A DNA stretch of 64,000 nt from Pseudomonas sp. (GTDB lineage Bacteria; Pseudomonadota; Gammaproteobacteria; Pseudomonadales; Pseudomonadaceae), in assembly GCF_030150285.1 (NCBI RefSeq), contig NZ_JASLGE010000053.1, positions 54,960 to 118,959 of the forward strand. Direction: 5' to 3'. A program made the position numbers and the translations under genes. A model generated the notes under the pieces. That model made no database searches and had not been told where the DNA came from. It saw only the letters and a program-made list of their open reading frames with translations. Each line of letters starts with the position of its first letter. The first letter of the stretch is position 1. Below, in pieces: positions 8,202-17,509 of this stretch.

Positions 8202-8767
8202 TAGGGGGCCTTGTGCGAGGCGAAAATTAAAACATCCAAGCGCTTACCATCGGGCCCCAGGCATTCACGGCTTAACTTTGCTTCGAATTTAAAGCGCAGA
8301 TTGCTTCGGAAGTTAAACAGCATGCCCAAGTTACGAGCAAGGACACGCGCGGTGATCTTTTCGACGCCGCGGTACAGGTAAAAGTGGTCCAACAAGGCAT
8401 CAATGGTTGCCCACAGTACACCTTTGCCTTGATAGTCTTTTTCACCCAGGCCTGTGGTGATGTTACCGGCACGGTGGACATGATTAATATCAAGGGTGTA
8501 GAAGCCGATTAACAAGCCATTGCCAGGGTCGAATATACCAATCATAAAACTGTTGACGTTATCGAAGCGGGTAACAAATGCTTTAAGTTGTTCCAGGTTG
8601 AGGTTCAGCGAAGCGAGGTTCAATCCCCTGAGCATTTCTGAATTATTCAACCACTCAACAAAACGTGGTGTGACATCCTGCGCCGTCAGGCTGCGCAGCA
8701 GGTAGCCATTGGTTTCTATGTGCACCGGTGCACCCTGGGACGCGAGGGGACGTACAGGTTCGGCCAC
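8201..8767 (-). CDS. GNAT-fold N-acyltransferase, first gene of the acyl-ACP cassette
   Basis: 188 residues from a GTG start at 8767 that is preceded by a strong AAGGAG six bases away. The middle holds the GNAT strand pattern and a loop of the acyl-donor type (TGLGEKDYQGKGV, resembling Q/RxxGxG/A), with the RimJ/RimL-like feature VARNLGMLFNFRSNLRFKFEA. Such enzymes usually use acetyl-CoA, but some GNAT-fold enzymes (LuxI-type and N-acyl amino acid synthases) take acyl-ACP. Placement at the head of an operon with an acyl-AMP ligase and an ACP makes an acyl-ACP donor plausible. The acceptor amine is unknown, and an ordinary acetyltransferase remains possible. Confidence 0.8.
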   Translation of the reverse strand: MAEPVRPLASQGAPVHIETNGYLLRSLTAQDVTPRFVEWLNNSEMLRGLNLASLNLNLEQLKAFVTRFDNVNSFMIGIFDPGNGLLIGFYTLDINHVHRAGNITTGLGEKDYQGKGVLWATIDALLDHFYLYRGVEKITARVLARNLGMLFNFRSNLRFKFEAKLSRECLGPDGKRLDVLIFASHKAP

Positions 8768-9001
8768 GAGCTGCTCCTTCTTATAATTAACTAAAGGCGT
8801 AGTTTCAGCGCCGATGGCTATGAGCGTAGACGCTGTTGCCCAAGTGCATCATTTATTTATTGGCAGGTGGCCAGACACCTCATCATTCGTACTGCATGGG
8901 TAGATTAAGCATCACGGTTTAATTCAGCAGGGTGTTTTAACCCTCACTTTATTACGCGTAAAGGTGGACGAAAAAAGTATCATCCACCTCCCCTCTACCC
9001 G
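8768..9001. promoter_or_regulatory. Upstream region of the acyl-ACP cassette
   Basis: 234 bases, AT-rich near 8930-8960, between the cassette and the autotransporter stop, both on the minus strand. It must contain the cassette promoter unless the autotransporter transcript reads through. A short inverted repeat AGGTG...CACCT lies at 8865-8880. No confident promoter boxes were picked. Confidence 0.4.
8962..8989 (-). terminator. Possible terminator hairpin of the autotransporter gene
   Basis: AGGTGGA and TCCACCT form a perfect 7-bp stem around a 14-base A/T-rich loop, 13 bases past the autotransporter stop on the minus strand. A clean T-run does not follow, so termination strength is uncertain. 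Confidence 0.4.
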
Positions 9002-12000
9002 TTAAAAGTCAAATTGAATACCCACGTTCAGCGCTGTGCCCTTGGCGTCGCCACCAAAGGACTGACGGTAGCGGGCATCGCCAAACACGGTGGTATTTTT
9101 GCTCAAGGTCATGCGCCCGCCGACGCCTAGTTCTCCTGCGGTGGAGTCATAGTCGTCACGCACACGCGTGTCGCCGAAGCTGACCTTGGTGGGCTTGATA
9201 AGGTCATGCAGCACGTTGGCAATCACATACACCTGGCCTGGCTTTTCCTGCTCCGTCAGGTCATTGAACAAACGTACGCCCACCCGCCCGCGCAGGCTAT
9301 TAACGTGATAGCTGTCGACCTTGCTGACATCGTCCTCAAAGCTGTTGTAGCGGGTGTACTGGTAGCTCAGTTGCGCTTGTGGTTCGAGCTTCCAGCTCTG
9401 GCCAACGCTGGCAACAGGCTTGCCCACCTCGGCAGAGAGGCCCGCACGCCACGCTTTTTGAGTGCCTGTGCCGTTATAGATGTCTTCAAAGCCGTTGCGC
9501 AGGTGTGAAACCATCGCAATGGTGTCCAGGTAGCTGCCATCCTCACGGGAGAGTGTGTAGTAACCCCCGAGGCTCACCGCGTTGGTGTCCATAGTGCCGG
9601 TATGCTTGCGCCCCAGGTTCTCGCGACCACGAATTTGGTCAGCCAGGTCGGCATTGGCGTTGGTGTAGTCAACACTCACCCCGGCCCGCTGAGTCACGCC
9701 CTGCCCATTGTGGCTCACCCACAGGTCATGGCCGAGCTGCATGCCCGTAATACGCTGGTTATAGTTGAAGCGGTCGCCCTCGGTACGATCATCGGTGTTG
9801 TACAAGCGGCTCCAGGCCAGCAGTTCGTCATCCTGCAGGTTGTAAGTACCGCCAATGCGCTGGTGCAGGCTGGCGAGCATGGTCATGCCTTGCTCCATGT
9901 TGGCACTCTGGCCCGCGACCACGTTAGCCACACCTGGACGGTAGTACGGTTGTGCATCCGGGTCGGCGCAAGGCCCCGTACTGCCGTCCGGGCAAAGGCC
10001 GGGTATTCGTGATTCTGAGGACAGGTACCAATTACCGTTGGCCGCGTTTTGTGCATCGCCTTTTATCAGGCGGTACTCAAAGGCTTCCGTTTGCACGGGG
10101 CCGGCCAAGGCGAAAGTGCCCGTAGAGGTCCCCCCCACCTGCACCACCTCGATGCCTTTATCCGTTTGAGCCCCTGCACCACCGGCGTTACTGATCTGCA
10201 AATAGCTTGTCCCGGTGCTATTGCCGTTAATCACCAGTTTGTCCGTGAGCGAGTTATCGCCACCCAACTGGGTGGTGAGGTGTACTAACCCGCCAGAGCC
10301 GATGTATGTGTTGGCACCGGTGACGGTCAATGTGGTGGGACGAAAGACCGAATTTTCCACCCAAGGCGTGTTGAATATCACAAAGCCGGCATTGTTCAGG
10401 GTATTCACACGCTGATCAAAGCCATTGAGCAGCAAGGCACCGCCCGCGTCGACGGTGTAACTCGCATTCGGGCTCAAGGTATTTTGGGCCATGGCGCTTA
10501 ACGCCCCGCCATTGCCGATGGTGGACGTCCCTTGGTAGGTATTGGCACCGCTTAGTTGCTGGATACCACCGCTGACGTTGAAGCCGCCGGCCCCGCTGAT
10601 CACGCCACTGAACAGGCCGCTGCCCTCGCCATTGCCGCCACCGGCGGTAATGTTCAGGGCATTGCTGCCCAGAGTGACCGCGCCGCTGCCGGCAAGGGTT
10701 CTAATGGCACTGTCCGTTTCCAGCTCGCTAATATCCAGCACGCCAGTGGCCGTGACACCGGCTGAGCGGGCCAGGCTGGAGTCGTCTCGCAACGCCAATA
10801 CGCCTTCGGCTATGTGTGTGTTGCCGGTGAAGGTGTTGGTACCGCTGAGGTTCAGGGTACCGGTGCCGACTTTATTCAAGTTACCGCCGCCGCTGATGTC
10901 ACCTGCTTGTGTGGCGCTGTCGCTGTTGTCCACACGCAAGCTGAGGTGGGCACCGGCCTGCAACTGCATGTCATTGGTCAGGTTAATGGTGTTGGCGTAA
11001 CCGAGCGTACCGCCCTCTGGAATAGCCGCATGGTAGCGGCTGCGGATGACCGAAGTACCCAAGGCTTCTGGGACATCAGCAAACAAGGTGCCACCGTAGA
11101 TATCCGCGAAGCCATTGAGTTGCGCCAGTGCGGTGTCTAAATGAGTAGTACCGGCATAGCTGGCAATATTGAGCGTGCCATTGCCTTGCACACTGTTATC
11201 AAAAAATGGGCTGGCGGCAGCTCGATCGGGAATGGTTGAAGGAGGAACGGCATACTCTGGAAGTAAGGAGCTGTAGTTCAGGGTTTCATCGAAATTGAAG
11301 TTTATCCAGGTTTCGCCCTCGCCTAGAATGATTTTCTCTGCGAAAAGCTTGCCAGCCGCCGCGCCGCCGATGTTTTTATCAGGGTCACTACCAAAGTTGA
11401 TGATCCCGATCGAGGACTGAGTGCTGGCTGAATAAATAGAACCCCGTTGATCATAGACGGGTTGGGTGCCTGATTTTACTCTATCAATACCCCCTATATC
11501 ATTGTCATACACCTGTTCAGTCTTCGTCGCCCCTACAAATAGCTCTCCGCCATTTGAAAGCGTTATAACCCCTTTGCCGTTTGAGCCAAGATTAAGATTA
11601 CCAATGGTGGAGGACTCACTGTATACAGCGCCCTCCCCCGTCACCATCCAAATAGAACCAGCCCCATCAATAGTGACCTTCCCGGTTCCTTGATCTACTC
11701 CGACGGAGGCTACATTGATAGCGCTATTTGAGTGCTCGGAGGAAGAATCATAGCTGGTTAGTTTCCCGCCACCCAGTATGTTAACGGTACCATTGCTTCC
11801 GCTGCCGCGACCCACTGAAAGGCCTTGATAGATTGATGCAATATTACGGTCCAAGCCCGTGCCAGCGCCTATATTTAAACTCCCAGTTCCGCCTTCGTCG
11901 CCAATGACCAAGCCAAGGTTTTGACCTTGACTAGAATACGTATTGGCCACAAATTTTCCGCCGGCGATAATATTCATCGACCCCATCGAGCCGATACCAT

Positions 12001-12742
12001 GACCTAAAATGGTGGTTAAGCCGCCGCTTGTGGAAAGCGAACCACCTTCGATATTGATGATGCCTTGCCCCTGATCGGCACCCGCATACAGCATGCCGCC
12101 CTCAGAGGAAGGGTCATCCAGCCAGAGCCTGAGTGAGGCCTCTTTAAAGTCACTCGACTTGCCATTACCGAGGGCATTTATGGTTCCGGTGCTACCCAAC
12201 CCTGAACCCAGATTTAAACCATCAGTAAAATGCAAATAATAAGTACTGGACTCAGTATTGGTTGCGTCCAATGTGCCTGTACCGCCATTAACACCTATAG
12301 CAATTGCGCCATTTAAATCGCCGGACCACGATTGATTATCAGTGGATAACGTTACCTGGCCTTCGCTGCCCTGGGCAGATCCAATATTGAGAGAGCCCGC
12401 GGCTATCGAGTCTTGCAGCACCGCGCCAGGCAACACATTAAAGTAGAGGTTATCACCACTATCAGGTACTGAGCCCGATGCCCAGTTGTTAGCGTCGTAG
12501 AAATCTCCGGCGATACCGGATCCATTCCAATTTGAATCCGCCGCATGAACGTTCCCTCCTGCACTCATCAATACCGCAGTGCTGATGCCAAGTGCCAACT
12601 TGCAGAGGTTAAAGTACCGCGTTTTACTTCCCATCATTAATGCATTGTGGGAAGCCTTGTTTTCTTTGCTGTAGGGGGCGACGGAGGCTGTACATGTACT
12701 ACAGATTATTGTTTTTTCTATTTTTCGCTCAACCATGTGCAT
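9002..12742 (-). CDS. Autotransporter adhesin with C-terminal beta-barrel (type Va secretion)
   Basis: 1246 residues from the ATG at 12742, which has AGGAG six bases upstream. That start gives a 36-residue basic and Cys-containing extension before a conventional signal peptide (NLCKLALGISTAVLMSAGG, cleavage near VHAA), an arrangement seen in large autotransporters with extended signal regions. The passenger, roughly residues 70 to 930, is built from Gly/Asn-rich beta-helix repeats (GTVNILGGGKL, GSLNIGAGTG, NLSGTNTFTGNTHI). The last 280 or so residues form an autotransporter barrel ending in FDF, the usual outer-membrane terminal Phe. No protease triad is seen. The likely role is surface adhesion or aggregation. 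An alternative start at 12637 lacks a ribosome site. Confidence 0.9.
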   Translation of the reverse strand: MHMVERKIEKTIICSTCTASVAPYSKENKASHNALMMGSKTRYFNLCKLALGISTAVLMSAGGNVHAADSNWNGSGIAGDFYDANNWASGSVPDSGDNLYFNVLPGAVLQDSIAAGSLNIGSAQGSEGQVTLSTDNQSWSGDLNGAIAIGVNGGTGTLDATNTESSTYYLHFTDGLNLGSGLGSTGTINALGNGKSSDFKEASLRLWLDDPSSEGGMLYAGADQGQGIINIEGGSLSTSGGLTTILGHGIGSMGSMNIIAGGKFVANTYSSQGQNLGLVIGDEGGTGSLNIGAGTGLDRNIASIYQGLSVGRGSGSNGTVNILGGGKLTSYDSSSEHSNSAINVASVGVDQGTGKVTIDGAGSIWMVTGEGAVYSESSTIGNLNLGSNGKGVITLSNGGELFVGATKTEQVYDNDIGGIDRVKSGTQPVYDQRGSIYSASTQSSIGIINFGSDPDKNIGGAAAGKLFAEKIILGEGETWINFNFDETLNYSSLLPEYAVPPSTIPDRAAASPFFDNSVQGNGTLNIASYAGTTHLDTALAQLNGFADIYGGTLFADVPEALGTSVIRSRYHAAIPEGGTLGYANTINLTNDMQLQAGAHLSLRVDNSDSATQAGDISGGGNLNKVGTGTLNLSGTNTFTGNTHIAEGVLALRDDSSLARSAGVTATGVLDISELETDSAIRTLAGSGAVTLGSNALNITAGGGNGEGSGLFSGVISGAGGFNVSGGIQQLSGANTYQGTSTIGNGGALSAMAQNTLSPNASYTVDAGGALLLNGFDQRVNTLNNAGFVIFNTPWVENSVFRPTTLTVTGANTYIGSGGLVHLTTQLGGDNSLTDKLVINGNSTGTSYLQISNAGGAGAQTDKGIEVVQVGGTSTGTFALAGPVQTEAFEYRLIKGDAQNAANGNWYLSSESRIPGLCPDGSTGPCADPDAQPYYRPGVANVVAGQSANMEQGMTMLASLHQRIGGTYNLQDDELLAWSRLYNTDDRTEGDRFNYNQRITGMQLGHDLWVSHNGQGVTQRAGVSVDYTNANADLADQIRGRENLGRKHTGTMDTNAVSLGGYYTLSREDGSYLDTIAMVSHLRNGFEDIYNGTGTQKAWRAGLSAEVGKPVASVGQSWKLEPQAQLSYQYTRYNSFEDDVSKVDSYHVNSLRGRVGVRLFNDLTEQEKPGQVYVIANVLHDLIKPTKVSFGDTRVRDDYDSTAGELGVGGRMTLSKNTTVFGDARYRQSFGGDAKGTALNVGIQFDF

Positions 12743-13123
12743 ATATAACTCCTATAGCCCCACGTAGGAACCCATCGCTAATCGAGACTAGCGCTGAAGC
12801 AAATTCCGTTCGCTTAACCAGGCTCACCAAAGAACTAATGCTTTATGATTACCTACGTGTTGCGATACTCGTGGTACCTTAGTCAGCCAATTAACTATCA
12901 GCCAATCGGGTCTTATACGAACCGATAGACGGTATTTATTTAATAAGCTTTTAAAAAAGCACGCATAAAGAACAGGGTTTTCTGCCGACTTGATCAAGGA
13001 CTCTTTCGTAAACACATCGCTTTTTTTCAGACCATCAAAGCCATGACAAAAGGGGGAATGCACGCTCGGCGACGATACCTGGCGCTGGCGGCCTAATGGC
13101 TAGTCGCGGCGTGTAGAGGCCGG
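12743..13123. other. Non-coding region upstream of the autotransporter
   Basis: 381 bases, AT-rich at 12880-12960, between the autotransporter start and the stop of a LysR gene, both on the minus strand. It carries the ribosome site CTCCT (complement) at 12749-12753 and presumably the autotransporter promoter. An open frame at 12824-13063 has no recognisable features and is not called. Confidence 0.5.
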
Positions 13124-14059
13124 TCAGCGATCGGAAATGCCCCACGGGGGTATTCTTTCGAATTTGGACTCAATCCAGGCCTTAAAGGCGAGCACAGTGG
13201 CCTTGGGGAATTTAGAGGACGGCCTGACCAGAAACACCCCGCCTACGGCGTCGAGCCGCCAATGGGGCAACACCCGGACAAGATCACCTGAGGCGATATG
13301 CCGGCTCATCAGCCACTCCCCGGCACCCAAAATGCCATGGCCCGCCAAAGCGGCAGACAGTAAGGTTTCACTGTCATTCGAGGTGAGCGAGCCTTGGGTC
13401 ATCACCACTTCCTGATGAGCCGCCTGATGCAGTCTCCACTCGGGGAAAGAGGCCAGCCCGCTAAAGCGCAGACAATTGTGGCGCTTCAGGTCTGCGGGCG
13501 TCAGCGGGGCCCCGCAGCGCGCCAGGTAGCTGGGTGACGCACACAAGATACGGCCATGGTCACTGAGCTTATTGGCGATCAGCCTGCTGTCCTCCAGCTG
13601 ACCTATTCGCAAAGCGACGTCGTATCCTTGTTCGATGATATCGACCACATGCTCACTGTAGTCAGCAACGATTGAGACACCGGGGTGTTGGCTCAAAAAC
13701 TCAGGCAGCATAGGGCCAATCCATAGGCGCCCCATGGCTGCGGGTAACGCCAGCCGTAAAACGCCCCGCACTTCAGCAGCACCAGAAATGGCCTGTTGCT
13801 GCGCCTCTGCAATCAGCTCCAGAGCAGACCTCAATCGCTGCTCCAGAATGGCACCCACCGGGGTAATTTTGACCTGGCGGGTCGAGCGTTCCATCAGGCG
13901 AACACCCAGCCGTTTTTCCATCGCGCCAAGGCGCTTGGAAATCACTGTCGGGTGGCGCTGGAGCAGTTTGCCCGCAGCCACGAACGAGCCCTGCCCGGCA
14001 ACGGCCAAAAAAGCAGCAATTTCGTCACTGTGCCGGCTGTCTAAAACGTCGAAATTCAT
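13124..14059 (-). CDS. LysR-family transcriptional regulator
   Basis: 311 residues. The N-terminal winged helix-turn-helix (EIAAFLAVAGQGSFVAAGKL, then HPTVISKRLGAMEKRLGVRL) is followed by the periplasmic-binding-like effector domain (VSIVADYSEHVVDIIEQGYDVALRIG). This is the pattern of the CrgA/DmlR-like subgroup that controls oxidoreductases. Its start overlaps the stop of the upstream quinone oxidoreductase gene by four bases. The regulator is therefore likely co-transcribed behind its probable target rather than divergent from it, which is less common for LysR genes. The effector is unknown. Confidence 0.9.
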   Translation of the reverse strand: MNFDVLDSRHSDEIAAFLAVAGQGSFVAAGKLLQRHPTVISKRLGAMEKRLGVRLMERSTRQVKITPVGAILEQRLRSALELIAEAQQQAISGAAEVRGVLRLALPAAMGRLWIGPMLPEFLSQHPGVSIVADYSEHVVDIIEQGYDVALRIGQLEDSRLIANKLSDHGRILCASPSYLARCGAPLTPADLKRHNCLRFSGLASFPEWRLHQAAHQEVVMTQGSLTSNDSETLLSAALAGHGILGAGEWLMSRHIASGDLVRVLPHWRLDAVGGVFLVRPSSKFPKATVLAFKAWIESKFERIPPWGISDR

Positions 14060-15030
14060 GGCTTAAGGATGATCGCTCCAGATGACATGCCTGACTCAAG
14101 GGCTTCGTGTGCCAGCGCGGCATCAGCCAGCGGGTACGTCTTCCAAATTCGGGGCGAAATGATTCCCGCCTCAACGGCGGCCAGAACATCAGCCGCACGT
14201 TCTTGATACTCCTCGACGGACAACGTATGCGCGGCAATCGAAGGGCGCGTTAAAAACAGCGAACCCTTGGTGTTCAGAACGGACAGTTCGACCGCCGGTG
14301 GAACCCCCGATGATGCCCCAAAGGACACCATCAGTCCCCTTGGTCGCAGGCTGTCGAGAGAAGCCTCAAATGAGATTCGCCCTATAGGATCATAGACAAC
14401 GTCCACTTTGCGGCCTTGGGTTATCTGCGAGACTTGCGAGGCAAGCGTGTGCGGGTTGAAGACCAGCACGTGGTCGCACCCTGCCGATCGTGCACGTTCA
14501 ATGCTTTCGGCCTTCGAGACAACACCGATAACGAACGCCCCCAAATGCTTCGCCCACTGCACCATGATTTGGCCAAGGCCACCCGCTACGCCATACAGCA
14601 ACATCGTTGTGCCTGGGCCTACCGGATAGGTGGACTTGAGAAGGTACTGAGCCGTAATTCCCTTGAACATGACGGCAGCGGCCTGTTCAGCCGTGACCCC
14701 CTGCCCAAGTTTGACCAGCCGCGGTGCCGGGTAAATACGGTGCGTGGCGTACCCCCCGAGCGGGCCCGTGGCATAGGCCACGCGGTCGCCAGGGCGGACG
14801 TTGGTAACGTGCGCGCCAATCGAAACGACAACCCCCGCCCCTTCGAGGCCCAGCCCGGAAGGAAGCGCTACCTTCACAGCACCATTACGCTGCGTGACAT
14901 CGAGGTAGTTGACCCCGATAGCGTCTTGTTTAAGCAAGACCTCACCCGCTCCAGGCGTTAACGGGCCCAGCGGTTCAAGTGAAAGGACAGCGGGCTCACC
15001 CGGTTGGTTGAAACGGATCACTTCGGCCAT
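14056..15030 (-). CDS. Quinone oxidoreductase-like medium-chain dehydrogenase (zinc-free MDR)
   Basis: 324 residues from the ATG at 15030, preceded by GGAG seven bases away. The substrate domain contains GVNYLDVTQRNG. The Rossmann domain carries LLYGVAGGLGQIMVQWAKHLGA, typical of NADPH:quinone reductases of the QorA type. The Cys and His zinc ligands of alcohol dehydrogenases are missing. These enzymes reduce quinones or alpha,beta-unsaturated carbonyls with NADPH in the cytoplasm. The following LysR gene overlaps by four bases and may regulate it in response to reactive electrophiles. The exact substrate is not predictable. Confidence 0.9.
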   Translation of the reverse strand: MAEVIRFNQPGEPAVLSLEPLGPLTPGAGEVLLKQDAIGVNYLDVTQRNGAVKVALPSGLGLEGAGVVVSIGAHVTNVRPGDRVAYATGPLGGYATHRIYPAPRLVKLGQGVTAEQAAAVMFKGITAQYLLKSTYPVGPGTTMLLYGVAGGLGQIMVQWAKHLGAFVIGVVSKAESIERARSAGCDHVLVFNPHTLASQVSQITQGRKVDVVYDPIGRISFEASLDSLRPRGLMVSFGASSGVPPAVELSVLNTKGSLFLTRPSIAAHTLSVEEYQERAADVLAAVEAGIISPRIWKTYPLADAALAHEALESGMSSGAIILKP

Positions 15031-15189
15031 GTTATTGCTCCAGTTGGTCAAGGTTCCGTCTCAGTATGAAAACTCACTCAGCCACGAACAAGATAGCCTG
15101 AATGCAGTACATAGCTGCACCCAATGCTGCAATCAACCTGTAGGCTGCCGGTAAGGGTCGAATAAAGCAGGCCTTGCGCCACGCACACC

Positions 15190-16146
15190 TCACCCCTCAC
15201 TTCCCAACGCCAAAAGGCTCCGAGTGGCGTCGTTGGTGCGTTTGGCGTAGTCGAGGATCCAGTCTTTGAACACCCTGTGGGCGCGCGATTGCTCCAGTGC
15301 CTTGCCGTACACAAGGTGTTCAACGTGCCCCGTCTTGACCACGTGCGGCACCGGACGCAAAAGGGTGCCGCTGGTGAAGTCGGCCACGGGCGCGACGTAC
15401 GCCCACATCAGGACCACGCCTTGCCCGGCCAGGGCCGCGCGGCAGGCAAGGTCGTAGTTGGACACTGAGAGGGTGTAGTTGATGCCGCCGGTTTCACACC
15501 CCGCGCGGCTGAACCAGTCCGGCCAGCCTTTGACCGTGCGCAGGTGTTTAACCTCAAAGTCGATGAGTTTTTCCCGCGAGAGTGCTTCAAGGCTGTCGAT
15601 GCTGCGGCCTCTCAGGTACGCCGGGGTACAAACGGGAAAGATCACTTCTTCAAACAGGCCTGTGGACACATAACCGCCCCGCTGCCCCTGGTCATAGAGG
15701 ATGGTGAAGTCGGTTTCATTGCCATGAAGCGCCGCGTAATCCTCGCCGTCACCCGCAATGACGCGAACGCGGATGTCCGGGTGCAGGTCTTTGAATTCAG
15801 CGATGCCGGGCAGCAGCCAGAAGCTGGCGATCGCCATGCTGGCACTGATGGTGACGGTGGGGCTTCGGTCGTTTTCGAGGGTGTCCAGGGTGCGGCGCAG
15901 TTCCGCCAGGCTGCGCTCGATGCCGCCCAGCAAGGTTCGGCCGGCCTTGGTCAGGCTGAGGGTTTTGTGGGTACGGGTGAACAGTTGCACGTCCATGCAC
16001 GCTTCAAGGTGTTTGATTTGACGACTGACCGCACTTTGCGACAGGTTGATCTCCTGCGCCGCCTTGGTAAAACTCAGGTGCCTGGCGGCACATTCGAACG
16101 CTTCAAGGTTGTGCAACGGTGGAAGTCGTTTTCGTGTCGTGCTCAT
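15190..16146 (-). CDS. LysR-family regulator (GcvA-like)
   Basis: 318 residues from the ATG at 16146, with AGGG upstream; a TTG five codons earlier is less likely. The sequence begins LPPLHNLEAFECAARHLSFTKAA and continues QSAVSRQIKHLEACM, the DNA-binding helix pattern of the GcvA subgroup, with a LysR substrate domain behind it. The gene lies 25 bases after the stop of an FAD-dependent oxidoreductase and ends the MFS/cupin/oxidase operon, so it probably controls that operon. The inducer is likely the transported or oxidised amine, which is inference. Confidence 0.9.
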   Translation of the reverse strand: MSTTRKRLPPLHNLEAFECAARHLSFTKAAQEINLSQSAVSRQIKHLEACMDVQLFTRTHKTLSLTKAGRTLLGGIERSLAELRRTLDTLENDRSPTVTISASMAIASFWLLPGIAEFKDLHPDIRVRVIAGDGEDYAALHGNETDFTILYDQGQRGGYVSTGLFEEVIFPVCTPAYLRGRSIDSLEALSREKLIDFEVKHLRTVKGWPDWFSRAGCETGGINYTLSVSNYDLACRAALAGQGVVLMWAYVAPVADFTSGTLLRPVPHVVKTGHVEHLVYGKALEQSRAHRVFKDWILDYAKRTNDATRSLLALGSEG

Positions 16147-16171
16147 GGCCACCCTGGGCAATCACGCCTGG

Positions 16172-17488
16172 TTAGTACTCTTGCCTCCCGACCCAGCGTT
16201 CTTTGGCCAGATAGGATTTCACGCCAATATCCAGGAACGGTCGGGGCGGTAATTTGCGCGGCTCGCCCAGTTCCCGCATATCGGCGATCAGGTCATTCTC
16301 CACACCGCAGGCCAAATCGGCCAGCGTCACGCCTGCAATGGTCTGTTTGGCAATGCCGACCCCGTTGCAACCCACCGCTGCGTAGCGGTTAGAGTCAATC
16401 TGGCCCCAGCGTGGCGCGCCATTGCGCGTGATACTAAAAAAGCCCATCCAAAAATGTTCCATGGCCACCTCCGCGAGTTGCGGGAAGCGTGCCAGGAACA
16501 CCGCCTTGTGCTGTTCGCGTACCCGCGCGCGGGTGCTTTCGGTCACCTGCAAGGTCGGTGTGAAGTCGAACTGTTGACGAATCAGGATGCGATGGTCGCG
16601 GGTGTAGCGCAAGGTCGCACCGCTGACGGCGTTGGCGGGTGTCACACCCCACTCTTCGACATCGCCCAGGCGCGCGCGCTGCTCGGGCGTCAATGGTCGG
16701 GTCAGCGAACCATAAGACGCGACGTTGAACAGTTGCCGCTCGAAACCGGGCAGTTGTAACGCACTGCCATTGCTGGCAATGATCAACTGGCCCGCGCTGA
16801 CTGCCCCTTGTGCGGTGCGGGCGCGTATCAGCCGGCCGCATTCCAGGTGGGTCACGGCACTGTTTTCGAACAGCGAGACGTTCTCCGGCAGGGAGTCTGC
16901 CAGCCCACGGGTCAGCGCCGCCGGGTTGAGCAGAATGCAACCCGGCGTGTAGATGCCGCCCTGGAAGAAGGAGGTGCCCAGGCGTTTAGCCAGCTCGGCC
17001 GGGCCCAACCATTCGTAAGGCTCGCCCAGAACCTGTAATTCGTGGGCATGCTGGCGCAGCAATGTCTCGACCAGATGCGGCGCGGCAGCACAGTGATATT
17101 TGCCCTTTTCGCTCCAATCGCACGGGATCTGGTGCGCCTTGACGATGCCATCAAGGTGAGCGATGCCCGCTTTCATCAGGCGCTTGTAGTTGCCCGCTTT
17201 TTCCAGCTCGGCGGTGGAACTGCCAACGTTATGTGGCACATCAATAGCGAACCCGGAATTGCGCCCGGAGGCGTTGTCCCCGGCCTCGCCCGCTTCGAGC
17301 ACCACGATCCGTTCATTCGGCCGGTTGTGCGCCAGCCGCCGGGCAGCGGCGAGCCCGGCGTAGCCCGCGCCAATGATCAGCCAGTCGGCGTTTATCGGCT
17401 GGCACAGGCTCGCCTGCGCACGCCGCGCCGGAAGAATCGCCGACCAGCCGTTGGTGCGGTCATCGTGAGGTTTGAGTGTGATGTCCAT
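16172..17488 (-). CDS. FAD-dependent amine/amino acid oxidase (DAO family, PuuB-like)
   Basis: 438 residues. The dinucleotide-binding motif WLIIGAGYAGLAAARRLA is at about 36-53, and EAGEAGDNASGRNSGF is typical of the DAO family that includes gamma-glutamylputrescine oxidase PuuB and DadA-like enzymes. An N-terminal stretch of about 35 residues precedes the FAD domain, as in PuuB-type proteins. The C-terminal part holds the conserved GCNGVGIAKQTIAG that contacts FAD. It oxidises a C-N bond of an amine or amino acid in the cytoplasm, probably the compound imported by the MFS transporter of the same operon. The cupin gene stops 21 bases upstream. The substrate is unassigned. Confidence 0.85.
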   Translation of the reverse strand: MDITLKPHDDRTNGWSAILPARRAQASLCQPINADWLIIGAGYAGLAAARRLAHNRPNERIVVLEAGEAGDNASGRNSGFAIDVPHNVGSSTAELEKAGNYKRLMKAGIAHLDGIVKAHQIPCDWSEKGKYHCAAAPHLVETLLRQHAHELQVLGEPYEWLGPAELAKRLGTSFFQGGIYTPGCILLNPAALTRGLADSLPENVSLFENSAVTHLECGRLIRARTAQGAVSAGQLIIASNGSALQLPGFERQLFNVASYGSLTRPLTPEQRARLGDVEEWGVTPANAVSGATLRYTRDHRILIRQQFDFTPTLQVTESTRARVREQHKAVFLARFPQLAEVAMEHFWMGFFSITRNGAPRWGQIDSNRYAAVGCNGVGIAKQTIAGVTLADLACGVENDLIADMRELGEPRKLPPRPFLDIGVKSYLAKERWVGRQEY

Positions 17489-17509
17489 CTGCGCAGCCTC
17501 CTGGGCCCG

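Noticed and set aside
8862..8881. Quorum-sensing lux-type box upstream of the acyl-ACP cassette
   Set aside because: AGGTG...CACCT is symmetric but does not fit the CT-N12-AG consensus, and no LuxR/LuxI gene is in the window.
12824..13063. 79-residue minus-strand frame upstream of the autotransporter
   Set aside because: No ribosome site, no domain, and located in an AT-rich promoter region.
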